Of a stretch of DNA of 64,000 bases, positions 1 to 11,800 are shown piece by piece. Made by a program: the position numbers and the translations under genes. The notes beneath the pieces were generated by a model, which was not told the DNA's origin, searched no databases, and worked only from the letters and a program-made list of their open reading frames with translations. The stretch is from Mycteria americana (taxonomy: Eukaryota > Chordata > Aves > Ciconiiformes > Ciconiidae), in assembly GCF_035582795.1 (NCBI RefSeq), contig NC_134370.1, forward strand, positions 46,921,501 through 46,985,500. Reading direction: 5' to 3'. Each line of letters starts with the position of its first letter. Position 1 is the stretch's first letter.

Positions 1-3000
1 TCCTGCCAGGGATCTGGGGCAGCGGGGTAAGTGAAGGGGCTGGGGGAACTCAGCCCTCTGGTCCCTGCCCTGTACATCCCACATGCCTCCTCCTTCCCAG
101 CCTCAAAAAAAGACATGGGGAGCAAACATGCCCACAGGTTCACCGCCAGGGCTCTGGGATCTCTAGCAAGCCATGGGGGTGAGCTACAACCCAACCCAGC
201 ATGTACCCCCATGCTGGAGACACCAAACTCCACCATCCCAAATTTACAAGGCGCCCAGATCTGGGCTTGGCTGGATTTTGCTGTGAGCAAGCCTGAGTGA
301 TTTCGCAGGAGTGGAAAAACAGGGCAAGGCTCAAAGACCTCACTCCACCTTCCCTGAGACCCCAATAAAAGAAGGAGGTGTGCACCATGCATGCCTCAGC
401 ACCGCTCACAGGGCAGTGGCCAACAGACCCCCCTGCAAGCCCACCACTCGCACGCTGCGCACTCGTCACGTGCTTGGCTTTGCAGCAGGGCTGGCCAAGA
501 GGCATCTTCCCCCAAGGGGACACACTGCGAACCCCTGGCTGCTGCTTCTGTCTCCAGCTATGGCCAGCTGCCAACACATCCAAACACGTGAGGTTTGGAT
601 AAGTGTGGAAATCCCAGCTCACGACTATTAAAGGGAGTGTCCTCCATCCTCCTTCCCAGAAAGGGGACGGCACGGCTTTCCCAAATGGGCTGTTTTGATC
701 TTCTTGCTCTGCCCGGATCTCCCTGCTGCCTCCCCCACCCCATGGCAGGGATGCCCCAGCCACATGTCCCCCCATGCCACCTGCCTGCAGAGCCCGGGGG
801 GTGACTCCCCAGGGGAGGGACAGGCCCATTTCTCACTGGCTGGCATATCTAAATCACATGCTTGGTGCTGAGGTACCGATGGCAAAATCTGACTGAGACC
901 TGTCACCCCCTCTCTGCTCACCCCTCACAGCGACTCTTCTGGTTCCTGCGGGTGGTGATGGGCCTCTTCGTGGGAGCGGTGGTCCTCAATGAGTACCAGG
1001 GTCCTGGGGGTGAAGCTCAAGGATGCCCAAGACATGGGGGATGGAGGAGCAAGGCAAGGGAGGCTGAACAGGGCAGCCAGGTGCCAAGTCCAGCCTGCAG
1101 GATGAGTTTATGGGGAAGACTGACACCCATCTGTATCTGGGATCTGGCTCCAGCAACTGGTGGGAGGTGCAAGCACCTATCTGTCTCCCCTCCCAATGCT
1201 GGCAGTTGTATGTGCAGATCACCTCCAGGGCAGTCACCGAAAGCCCACTGCCAACTGCCAGGGGACTCAGACAAACTGGCAGGTGCTTAGATGAGGACCA
1301 GTTCCTAGACAGTGTCCACACATCAGCCCCATTGCCTCTAGGGGTAGGGACTGTGCTGGGTCTGGGGAGAGATAAACCCAAGTGGGGGCCTCAGGTTCAC
1401 AGGTCAGGGTTCATGTTGGGGAAGGACATACAAGGCTTCTGATCCTTGGACTCACAACCCAGGCCTTGCCCTTGGGGTGGGGTAGGTGATGCTCAGGCCA
1501 TGGTGACCATCATGGCAGGTGCTTCCAGCACTAGATGTCTCATCGCCAGGCCATGACTAACCTTTGAAGTCTTCACAGCTGTACAGTTCACCAGGGACTG
1601 GGAGACCGGCTGGGTGACAGCAAACACCTCCTACAAGTCCTTCAGCCGTGCCCTGGTGAACGCGGACATTGGGCTGCACATTGGCCTGGCGGGGGTGAAT
1701 GTCACACTGGTGGGTGAGTGCATAACGTAACAGCAGGGGATTGAATGCAAGTTTGGCTGCCGTGCACCTGGGTACTGGGGCTGTGGGCCCTTGAGCCCCC
1801 ACACCAGGAAGTCTTGGAGCTGCCTCCAAGGCTGAGAAGGGTCCTTAGTCTTCATCATCTAGCAGGAAACCCGGTGAATCAGGTCAATGAGACCATCGAC
1901 TACAACAAGCACTTTGCCTGGAGCTTCGATGCAGATTACAACCATAGCTACAGTGAAGGGCTGGAGAAGGGGCTGCACAGCCCCATCCTCTATGTGTCGG
2001 AGAAGTTCACCATGCAAAGCCCCTGCAGTGTGCACAGGCAGTACCGCATCTCCAGCCACTATGCGTCCCTCACACTGTGGTAAGTTAGAGCAAGAGGTCA
2101 GCCCTATCTCTGCTCATTGGGGACTGGAAAGAACCAGCTTAATGGAGCCACCCTCTTCCCTGTAAGGCCATGTCAAAGCCTTGGCTGGTCTCTGGCACCC
2201 GCCCTTCTGCAGAACCAGGGATGCTCATGTTTCCTGACCTGCCCATCTCCCCAGAGTCCTCTTCTGTGCCCTCTACCCTGATGTGCAAAATTGCCATTGG
2301 AGAAAAATTATTCTTCATTTAAAGGAAAGCAGATGCAACTGTGTGGGGCTTATGGTGGAGGGTCCTCTCCCAAGCAAGATGCGGAGCCCTGATAAGACCA
2401 GCTGTGGAGAGGTTCCTCTTGCATGCCCAAGAGGGCATGAGACATTCTGGTGGGGAGTGGGAGGGACCATCAAGAGGGCGCTCGAGGCTGTCTTGTGGTG
2501 TAAAGCTGAGAGCCCTTATGTGTGTTGTGATAGTGGAGTCTCAGAGCATCTCCACATGTCTCAGAGGTTGTGGGAAAGGCACTGCAGGGAAGAGTGAGTC
2601 TTGCAATTCCCCCTGTGGATGTAGGCTTCAGGTCCTTGCCCACATCTCCTTTTTTACTTTCAGGAAAAATAACTAGCCCTCCCCAAACCTTCCTGCTATT
2701 GAGAAGGAGTATTTCAAGGCAGGGATGTTGATGTAAACTTATTTTTTTGTTATTACTCTTGGAATCAGAAAAATTTGTTAGGCTCACCTCCCCAGTGAGC
2801 TAAACCCAAACCCCACGCACAGGGCAGGGCTGGCAGCTGGGTTCACTCCAGGTGCTGAATCAGATGTGGGCACGGCTAATTGTGTGATTCTCCAAAGGTC
2901 TCCCTTGTTGCCATTGTCCCTTTGAACAGGTGGGAACTGCCTGGGGGCAGCCAGTTGTGGAGGACCACAAGAGTTAGAGAAAGAGTTAATTTGGAGGGAC

Positions 3001-4615
3001 CTCCAAAGGTTTCTACTCCAGTCCCCATCCCAGAGCAGGGCTGACATCAAAACCATATCAAGGTGCTCGGGGCTTTGTGAAGTTCAACACTGAATGTCCT
3101 CAGGTGTGGAGATCCCTCTCTACCACTGCGGGACCTGTCCCACAGCTTCACCATTCATGCAGTTACAGAATCATTTGGGTTGGAAGTGACCTCCTTAGAT
3201 CAGCCTGTCCAGTCCACCTGTTCAGGCAAGGCCAGCTAGAGCAGGTTGCTCAGGGCTATATCCCTCCATTGGGATGTGGAGAGGAGACCCTGAGAAGAGG
3301 CTCCAAGCATGATGCTTTCTGCTCAGTTTTGTGGTCCTTTCGCAGGATGGCCTTTTGCACATGGCTTATTTCCATCCTGTTGTTCTCCATGCCCATTCTG
3401 CTCTATGGTGGCTACATGCTCCTGCTCACTGCCATGCTGATGCTCTTCTCACTGCTCTTCTTCTTCACTGCAAAGAACACCCCAAAGTGCCCCATCCAGT
3501 TTGGCCCAGCTTCCTTGAAAACAGACTATGGTGGATCCTTTTGGCTGACATTGGCGACAGGTGAGTGCTCAGCTTGCTCCTGGGGCTTTAGTTCTCTATC
3601 CCTGCAGCAATGATGCTCAGTGATGCCCCAACAGTGCCTCATCCCTTCTGTCTCCATGGCTGGTCACAGAAAATGATTTTTTTTTTTTAAATGGCATACA
3701 AGAATTTAGGATAGCGTCTCAAGACTGGGGGAAAAAGAACTGAGCAGCCAGGATAGCCGAATGGCCAAAGTTATCTGCGTGGAGGTGTGCCCAGAGGAGT
3801 GCCATGAAAGTCATGAATCGTAGAGTCAGGGAAAGACCTGGCCTGGGAGGACCCTTGGGGGTCTCTCTCGCAGCCCTTGCCCAGAGCAGGGCTAACCTCA
3901 AAGTCACGTCAGCCTTGTTCAGTCTGGTGGTAGATGTCCCCACGGCTAGAGAGCCTCTCTGCCTTTCAGGACCTGCCCCACAGCTGTCCCACTCATAGGC
4001 AGCAATTATTTCCTTTTATCAAACCAGAATTTCCCATGATACAACTGTGCACTTCTGAGAAGAGACTAGCTCTTTTTCAGTAGCAGAAGATGGCAATTAA
4101 GTCCCCCTAAAGACTCCTCTTTTTCAGGCTAAACAAGCCCAGCTCCTCCAGCCTTTCCCCATACATGGTGGACTCAAGCCACAACTCTCTTGGCCTACCC
4201 CAGTTCATTGACTTCTCTTCTGTAGTGGGGAGCCCAAACTGATGGCAGAATCCAGATGTGGAGAGGGAAATAACACCTGCTCTTGACCTCCCAGGTGATG
4301 CCACATGCTGTTGGCCTCCAACCCCAGATCTGAGTCTGGATGGGGCTGGGACACAGCAGGGAGGAGGTGCTAATGTGTCTCCCCATGCTGTGCATTGCAG
4401 GGCTGCTGTGCCTGCTGCTGGGGCTGGGCATCATCATCCTGAACTCTGTCCAGCCGGAGAAGCTGAAGCTTGTCTTTAACCTGGACGAGGGAAAGGGACA
4501 AGAAGAGAAGGTGTGGGACAAGTCATACCTGCCAGCCAAGCCCAGCTTCTCTGCGCAGGACATGCTGATGGTCCCGCTGGGCGAGCTTTGCGAGGTGACA
4601 GCCACCCAGCTGTAA
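1..4615 (+). CDS. DUOXA1: DUOXA1, dual oxidase maturation factor 1 (5' partial, spliced)
   Basis: This is a multi-pass ER membrane protein needed for folding and ER exit of its DUOX partner. Exons are 1-26 (end of exon 2), 931-988 or 931-1000, 1579-1713, 1866-2079, 3346-3560 and 4401-4615 (stop TAA 4613-4615). All acceptors are AG and phases join cleanly except at the exon 3 donor. Visible parts are PGIWG after TM1 (family PGIRG), RLFWFLRVV (TM2), an extracellular loop with N-glycosylation motifs (NTS, NVT, NET), then FCTWLIS, YGGYMLL and GLLCLLLGLG transmembrane segments, and a short cytoplasmic tail ending TATQL. It is assigned to DUOXA1 rather than DUOXA2 because RLFW, GLLCLLLG and the QPEKLK tail resemble DUOXA1, and because of its position in the inverted human order. 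Exon 1 and the start codon are off the left edge. Oddities are W for R in PGIRG and an AT where the exon 3 donor GT should be. A slowly decaying gene is possible, but the rest of the frame is intact. Confidence 0.88.
27..930. other. DUOXA1 intron 2 (no further feature)
   Basis: It runs from the donor gtaagtg at 27 to the acceptor ccctcacag ending at 930. Several short reading frames cross it, but none resembles a known protein. I see no repeat family. Confidence 0.6.
2985..3280 (-). repeat. CR1 LINE fragments (two), DUOXA1 intron 5
   Basis: Two adjacent pieces of CR1 3' untranslated region lie in reverse orientation. The first (about 2985-3135) has the 'ttggagggacctcc ... gagcagggctgac' pattern. 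The second begins at about 3163 with 'cagaatcatttgggttgg', which is the reverse complement of the CR1 tail, and continues to 'gcaggttgctcagggc'. Both are diverged and are recognised by eye only. Confidence 0.6.
3800..4268 (-). repeat. CR1 LINE fragments, DUOXA1 intron 6
   Basis: Old reverse-oriented CR1 3' sequence. Recognisable parts are 'gaatcgtagagtcagg', 'cagagcagggctaacc' and, from about 4115, 'aggctaaacaagcccagct', followed by the 'ggggagcccaaactg' and 'tccagatgtgg' segments seen in reverse CR1 copies. It ends about 130 bp before DUOXA1 exon 7. Boundaries are approximate. Confidence 0.6.
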
Positions 4616-5795
4616 GGCACGAGGGGAAGGCAGGGCAAAGCCCGAGGACACCCCTCCTGAATTCATGCTCCTGTCCAACCACCCCAGGAGCCCAGGTGGG
4701 AAGAGACATGGCAAGAACCAGGTGACAAGAATATCCAAGTCCGGAAAGGTGTCTCAAACAGGACAGTTTGCCCCGATTTTTTTTGCTGTTGTTGTACTCA
4801 CCAGCAGCTGCAAGAGCTTTTGGGGTGAGGAGAACCCATGCCCCAACCCTGGCTGTCCAGTTACAGGCACTGGGCTACTGCCCTTCCCATTAGTCCATCC
4901 CCAACAAACCCTAAGAGTCCTCCCTAAGATGCAGAGATTAAACCAGAACAAACTGGAGAGAAACCAAATAAATGCAGAAACATGGATATGAACCAAAGGA
5001 GAAGCAGAGCCCCCCCAACAGCACCCCCACCCTGAAGGTCTCTGAGAAGTCCCCTCTGCCCAGGGATGCTCTTCCCATCAGCGGTCACGAAGAGCAAGCA
5101 GAACTGTGGTCACCAGGGTGCCCTGTATCCAGCACCTCCTCTTGGTCAGGGGTGAAGAGCAGGTTGGCCAGGAGGCCCATGATCATTGGAGGTACCAGAC
5201 CTCGGAGACAACCTGGATTTCAGACCCATCCTTGCACCCCACAGCTCAGGTTCTATGTGGGTCTGAGATGCACCGGGCTGTACATTGGGCTGGAAACATC
5301 ACAGTCAGGGAGCTGGTTGGTTGGCCCCTGCTTCTTACAGTGCTTATAAACACCCTAAACCACAGCCACCAGCTTGTGAGTTATCAGTGCTCTCACAGCC
5401 CTCTGAAAGGAAGACAAAATGTTTCGGTGAGAGGGAAGCAGAGGAGGAGATGGGAATGGAGGTGCTACAGTGCCCCAGAGAGTGGCTGTAATCAATTAGC
5501 AAGAAGTGAACATCACACCCAGTCTGGGAGGCTTGGTTTCCTGCTGCTCAGCTGTGGAAATATACGTGTTGTGGGGCACGTGAAGCTGAAATCCTGCACA
5601 CCCAAGGTGGATGCAGCCACCCACTCCCAGCTGCCAACATCTAGCAGATACCTTGCCCACACAGGGAGGGAGGGGAGGGAGCACATTTCAGGTTTTCACC
5701 CTTTTAACTCTGTGCAGGTTTTGCACTTTTTTTTTCTGTTTTGTGCTGTTATTTTCCCTCTATCTCAATAAAATAAGTTGGACCTGGCCTTTCTC
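4616..5795 (+). other. DUOXA1: DUOXA1 3' untranslated region, two candidate poly(A) signals
   Basis: Sequence after the DUOXA1 stop contains AATAAA at 4967-4972 and another at 5767-5772. The second follows a T-rich stretch (about 5725-5760). Either could end the transcript, and the second would give a 3' UTR of about 1.15 kb. No coding exon is evident here. Confidence 0.45.
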
Positions 5796-7731
5796 TTGTC
5801 TGCCAATAGAGGTGTCCCTCTGAGGGCTGGCAAGCTGGGGATCCTCTGTTGCTGTGACATGGCAGCCATAGGGAAGGGAAGAACACAAAGGCAGAGCCCT
5901 TTTGTGGTCCTGTGTGGGGCATCTGACCACGGCTAGTCTGCACAGGGCAATAAAGGCAAGTCAACATGCAGTAAACAGGGTATCAGAGCATCCCCAGGCA
6001 AATGAGCAGGGGGGATATGGGAGGACTTTAGCTCCTGAAATGACCCTGGGCATGTGGAAGGTTTGATGGGAGCAATCCCCAGCCCAGCAGAGAGATTTGG
6101 GGGCAGGCCCTCTGGGGCACGGGGTGCTCAGACATGGCATCCTGCCCCATCCCCCTCCACATGGAAGAGACTTCAGTGAGGACCTAGAGGGCCCAACAGG
6201 CATTTAAAAATAGATTGGAGCTGAACTCCTTGGACTTGGGAGACCTCATCCAGGATGTTCCCAATGGCATCTACCAGGAGACGCTTCAGACTACGGATGG
6301 ACTAGATCCAAGGTGGAACAAACCCCTTTTATTTATTGAATTGAAATTCAGCCCTCATAAGCCTCTGCCTTTCCCTAGCATGTTCCCCCTTGCAGCCCAG
6401 CCTGGGGGGCAGGGGAGTGGGCAGCTCTGCTGCCTGCTAGATGGCATGGTGGCTGCGCGCCCTGGTGCAATGACTGCCTCCAGGCATGGGGGCCATGGTA
6501 CTTGCAGAGCCCCAGGCTGTGCTCTCCGAGATGCTTGTGGTGTTTGATCCATTGCTGGCTCTGGTTCTCTGGTTAGATACCAGATTTGCTAGACAGTGTG
6601 GGGCCAGAAGCAGCCTGGGCCGAGAGCCAGGGATTTAATGGCAATTATTTTATGTCTTGTTGTTCAACAACGGCTCAGTCCAGCCAGGAAACGGAGCACA
6701 GAGCTGTGGTGAACAGAGGAGGTAGGATCTGCAGCAGCACAACCCAGGGGCCGTACAGCCACAGCTCTTATAGTGCATGTGAAGAAGCTGCTATGAGACT
6801 ATGTAGGAAGGCAAAATAATCATCCCTGAGCAATGGCCCTCGTGTGTGCACCTCCCTGTGGTGGCAAGGGAAGAAGTCCTCCACCTGCAAATCTCCTTGC
6901 GGGTAGCCAGCCCCTTGTGACACAGCCAGCCTCTGTTGTTCTGACCCCCTACTCTTCATGAGACACAATGTGTTAAGGGGTCTCTTCATTCCCCATCATG
7001 TTATGGCCACTGCTCAGTTGGCCCCATGCAAGCCCTGCTGCAGAAATCCCGGTCGTCCTGTGTTTGCTAGGAAGCAGGCAAGACACACAGAGATCTGGTG
7101 TCTCTGTGCTTCAAACAGATCAAATTTTGTTTATTTGGGTCCATGCTCCTGTATGTCTGATGCAACAGGCCAAAGCTTTTCTTCTGGTGAGGATGCTATT
7201 TGGGGGAAATCTGCTGCCTAAAAGCAGCAGATGAAGCTGGAAGTGCCAGATTCTGTGACAGAAAGGATGGGAAACCCCCCCAGCCTCCTGTGCTTTCAGG
7301 GCATGGGATCTGTCCCACACCAGCCCCAATAACTTGTAGTTGGTTGTAGCATCTTCCCACAATGCCTCTGGACCTGACATGTCTGGATGCAAGAAAGACT
7401 CAAGAAAGGATCTTCCTTTCCCTGAGGGAGTTTTGTTGGTTTAATCTTGTGGCTTTTGTCCTGCTGCTCAGCTACACAAAGACCTTTTGAGGCTCTCCTA
7501 CATCCCTATAGTGTGCTGCTCCCCGCGACAAGGATTTCTCAAGGGCTCACCTTGACACATGCCAACGAGCCTTGTCCTTCCTTGGGGGCACCTCTGCAAG
7601 GGCAGCTTCCTCCATGGGAAGGATGCGCCTGCTGGGAGCTCACAAACAGTCACGCCTCACAGCCCCCTCTTAAGAAACCAGCCCCCAAAAATGCCCGAAG
7701 TGTCTCAAAGGAGAAGGTTTTTCAATGAAGT
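5796..7731. other. Intergenic space between converging DUOXA1 and DUOXA2
   Basis: This is the tail-to-tail interval. I see no conserved reading frame, RNA gene or clear transposon here. Confidence 0.4.
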
Positions 7732-8817
7732 TTTATTGAAAATAATAATTCTTGCCTATAACAAATCACATTAGTGCAGCACAAATATCATGTGAAAGAA
7801 ATAAGTAACTTAACAGCGAGGGTCTTTTCTCAGAAAGAAAAGAGCCAAAATACAGAAATTATGTCCTTTACAATTTATTGGACTTAAGCTGTCCAGGTCT
7901 CCAGCATTGAGATACAGTGATCTCCTTGTGCCAGCCCATGGAGACTTCATCACACTGGTGGGTTTGGTGCCAGAGCCCATCTTCTTTTTGTAATAACGCA
8001 GCTTGATGCACTTCATTTCTCACCTTGGCTGGGTCTGACTCCTGGCCTCAGGCTTGTGTTTCGTGGTGAGCCCAGCCAACCCAAGTGTGCTCCAGCTGGA
8101 TGGGGGTAACTTCATTCTTGCCTCTCCTTCTTTTCCTGTGGCATCTTTTTGGCCCACGCTAGGCTACAAGTCCTATTAAATAAAGCCCAAGTTTGAAAGT
8201 GAAAATAATCATATCACCAAATTCCCCCCCAGCAAACTCCATTGCATATTTACTCAGTCTTTATTTCTGGAGCAGCTTTTTTACTCTAGCTCATGCAGCA
8301 TCCAGCCTGATGGAGTTTGGGTCTGTGCCTGGCTTTCCTAGTTACACCTAAAGGTCTACACTAAACGTCAGTGCTTGAGAAAGAAATTAGCAGGTTTAAT
8401 CACTGGCTTTTGGAGCCGTGGGTGCTTCCCGTGAGAAATCTCACCAGTGAGCTGTTCCTGGTGTCAGAACTGGCCATCAGAGATTCACTGCACCAAGCTG
8501 TGCCGGGGCATGGAGCAGGAAGGGCATTTCTCCTGGGACAGTGATGCCCAGGTGAGTGGGCAGCTCAAGTCGCCAGAGCTGTGAGCTGCTCCGATTGCAG
8601 CCTTCCAGCTCTCTGCAAAGCCTGCCCTTTTCCAGAGGGCACGGTCAGGGAGATACAGTCTGCAAAGGTACTTCTCAGCAAGTACTCATCCCAGCATGGA
8701 CTCATGCACTCTTCAAAGGCAGTTGGATGGGGAAATGGGTCTCTGGGGACATCAAGAAGGGCTTGTGCTCTGCCCTTTTGGGCCCACCTTCAGGGAAGGA
8801 GTGGGAAAAACTTTCTT
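7732..8817 (-). other. DUOXA2: DUOXA2 3' untranslated region with candidate poly(A) signals
   Basis: Read on the minus strand after the DUOXA2 stop, AATAAA occurs at 8260-8265 (about 550 bp downstream) and again at 7732-7737 (about 1.08 kb downstream). The latter lies in an AT-rich context. A 68-codon frame at 8016-7810 lies between them. I do not recognise it and do not think it is a gene. Confidence 0.4.
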
Positions 8818-11800
8818 CTAGATGCTGTTGGGGTTGAGTTTGGAGGGCTGAGAACGAGACAGTCCTTTGTTCACAAAATGAGGGTTGACGTACACTTCAG
8901 TCATCTCCTGGTACTCCTCTGCTTTGTCCTCATGGAGATCAAAGAAAGTTTTCAGTAGGTCCAAGCTGAAGTAGTGCAGTGTGACAACAGTGATCCCAGC
9001 CACAAAACAGAGCAAGCCTGGAAGACAATGTGTTCTCTGAGAGCATTCCTGTAAACACCAGCACACTTCCCACCCTGCACCCCTCCTCTGATGGTTCCCT
9101 GCCAGGGGACAATGCCTTCTCTTATGGAAGATGGCCTTCTACAGTATGAGGTGGCTTCAGCTGCTGTGCCGAGCATCTTAAAACCCAGGTATGGGTCTTA
9201 AAATCCAGGCAAGTGATCCCCATCTCCTTGCATGACTGCACCTCAGGGACTAAAAATCCCTCCATCACCCTTGAGATGGGGATGGTGCTTCCCCTTCTGC
9301 CAGCCCTCCTCCACATCTCTGCCAGGATCTGCTTTGCCAAGGCACAGGCTAGGGCTCTGGTGGGCTGCACTCCCTGAGCTCTCTCACGTGCACTTCTGGG
9401 GAGAGAGCACTGGGACTCCTGCACACCCAGAGGGACAAAGTGGTATGCCCTGATGTAGCTTGGTGTCCTTACCAATCGCTAGCGTGAGCCAGAAAGATCC
9501 CCCATAGCCTGTGTGCAGGACTGCGGTCCCAAACTGGATTGGGCATACCAGGGAGTTCCTCACAGTGGAGAACGAGAGCAATGAAAACATCATGAAGGCT
9601 CCTGTGACCAGCAGCATGTAGCCTCCATAGACTAGGACAGGCATGGAGAAGAGCATGTTGGAGATAAGCCAAGTGCAAAAGGCCGCCCTGGAGACAAGAG
9701 AAGACCAGTGGATGAGTCGAACAAGTATCACAGACTAGGACACTCTATGCGAGGATTTCCATGTGGGAGGAGGAATCTGGGGTCCAGGTTACATTGTATG
9801 AGGCCAAGAAGCTTTGTGGGCAGGCTGGAGTGACCCCTGGTCTCCCAGGCTGAGCAAGCAGATGTGCAATGCTCACACTGCTACATCTGGAAGGCAGAAG
9901 CCCGGATTTCCTCTTCCCATTGCTCAGTCCACAGACTGTACCAGCCCCAAGGAGGCCACAGCAGCCCACTCAGTGTTATCTAGACTATCTCAGCTCCTTG
10001 CCCTCTCACTCCCTGTGGGGCAGTGCAGACCCCAGAGAGCAGCACACAGGACTGGGATAATTGCAGAAGCAGGCATAAGTCTTTTGCAGCAACTCTGAAC
10101 TTGTCTCTGGAACTGGGTGACAGGAAGCTTTCAGCTACGGACCAGGAGCTCTTGCTCCATGGTACCACCAGGCCCCTCTCCTGGTTCCTGCATCCCTGCT
10201 CTCAAACCCAGTGCAGGAGGAATAGCGCTGCAATGGTCCTTGCCCTCCACAACCCATGGTAGAGGGGAGCATCTCCTGACAGCCTTGGACCAGCTCTCCC
10301 TCAGCCCAGAGGGGCAGTAACATGTCACTGCCCAGCAGATCCAACTAAAGAGTTGAGACTGACCCCACAATAACAGCATCATCAGCTTCTCTTCATCCGG
10401 TCCCTCTCCCAAACATTAAATACCATCACAGATGGGGATGGGAGAATTCTGCACATGCCCATGGGCCTCTCTGGGCCACCAAGGACAGCAGCTCCAACTC
10501 CATCTATGGGGATGGACCCCTGCCATTATCACCACATCACGGCAGGGATCTGTACCACGTTCCTCTCTCCTGTGCCCAGCACTGGTGAAGTTGACCAGCA
10601 GAGAGAACCAGGACCATCCCTCTTACCTGCTCACCCCAAGGTGCCTACAGGGCCACTGGTTTGACCACATACCTTGCAGAGGCCCCTCATGCACATGGCT
10701 TTCCTCCTGGGAAGGGCAGCAGAGCCTTTCCCATGTCCTTGCATCTCCCCTGCCTGCACCAGGAGAGAAAGGCTCACCAGAGAGTGGCCGATGCATAATG
10801 GCCAGAGATGCGGTACTGCCTGTGCATGCTGCAGGGGCTTTGTGTGGTGAACTTCTCTGCCACATAGAGGATAGGGCTGGGCAGCCCCCTCTCCAGCCCT
10901 TCACTGTAGCTGTGGTCGTAATCTGCATTGAAGCTCCAGGCAAAGTGCTCGTTGTAGTCGATGGTCTCGTTGACCTGATTCACTGGGTTTCCTGCCAGAG
11001 GGAGAAGACTGAGGTCCTGCTGTGTCCCAGCAGCCTGGGTGCTGCCAGCCAGGAGCACAGGCACCCCAGGGACAGCAGGGTCCCAGGAGCCTCCATGCAG
11101 ACCAAGGCCACTCACAGGGCACTTGGAGACCTCCTGGGGCCACGGCCACTCCAGAGCTGCAGACAGAGACATTAGACTCACCCATGAGTGTGACATTGAC
11201 CCCCGCCAGGCCGATATGCAGCCCGATGTCTGCGTTCACCAGGGCACGGCTGAAGGACTTGTAGGAGGTGTTTGCCTTCACCCAGCCGGTCTCCCAGTCC
11301 CCTGTGAACTGGACAGCTGCCAGGAAAAGTAAAGCTGGGGTTAAAGAGGGGTCTGTCTCAGGTTTTGCTGTGCTCAAGGGAGATTACAGGTGAGCACAAG
11401 TGGCGGTGTTCCCACCGTGGCACTGCAAGGGAGTGTAAGGAGGGCAGGAGAGATGACTCAGCCACCAGGACATGCCTCAACCAGCTCCCACGCCCTGGCG
11501 GAGCTCATGTCCTCCCCTCGCTGAGCATCCACTCCCTCGATCTGGGAGCAGGGGAGCTCAGATCCCCAGGGACAAACCCTGTGACCTGATTCCTCCTTGG
11601 ACATCCTCTCTGGGACTTCCCTGCAAGCTCCGCACCACAGCGAGCACTGCAGCCCTTGGGGACAGGGCTCGGAAATGAGCCTGTTCCTCAGCCTCAGGAA
11701 CAGGGGTGAATTTCATTGCCAAATATTAAGCTCCCTAGATCGCACTATTAGTGAATAGTGAAGATCACTGTCAAATGGAGGTGGTGGAGAGGGGTGGCAA

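Noticed and set aside
988-1578. AT-AC or U12-type intron as an explanation for the AT at the DUOXA1 exon 3 donor
   Set aside because: The sequence atgagt is unlike the U12 donor atatcctt, the acceptor is AG, and the homologous DUOXA2 intron is ordinary GT-AG.
5221-5345. Stretch resembling part of the DUOXA loop exon (GLYIGLE)
   Set aside because: Similarity is only a few residues and there are no splice sites to match. It is probably chance within the 3' UTR.
7810-8016. 68-codon minus-strand frame followed by AATAAA, considered as a processed gene copy
   Set aside because: I could not match it to any known protein, it has no poly(A) tail or target duplication, and it sits where the DUOXA2 3' UTR is expected.
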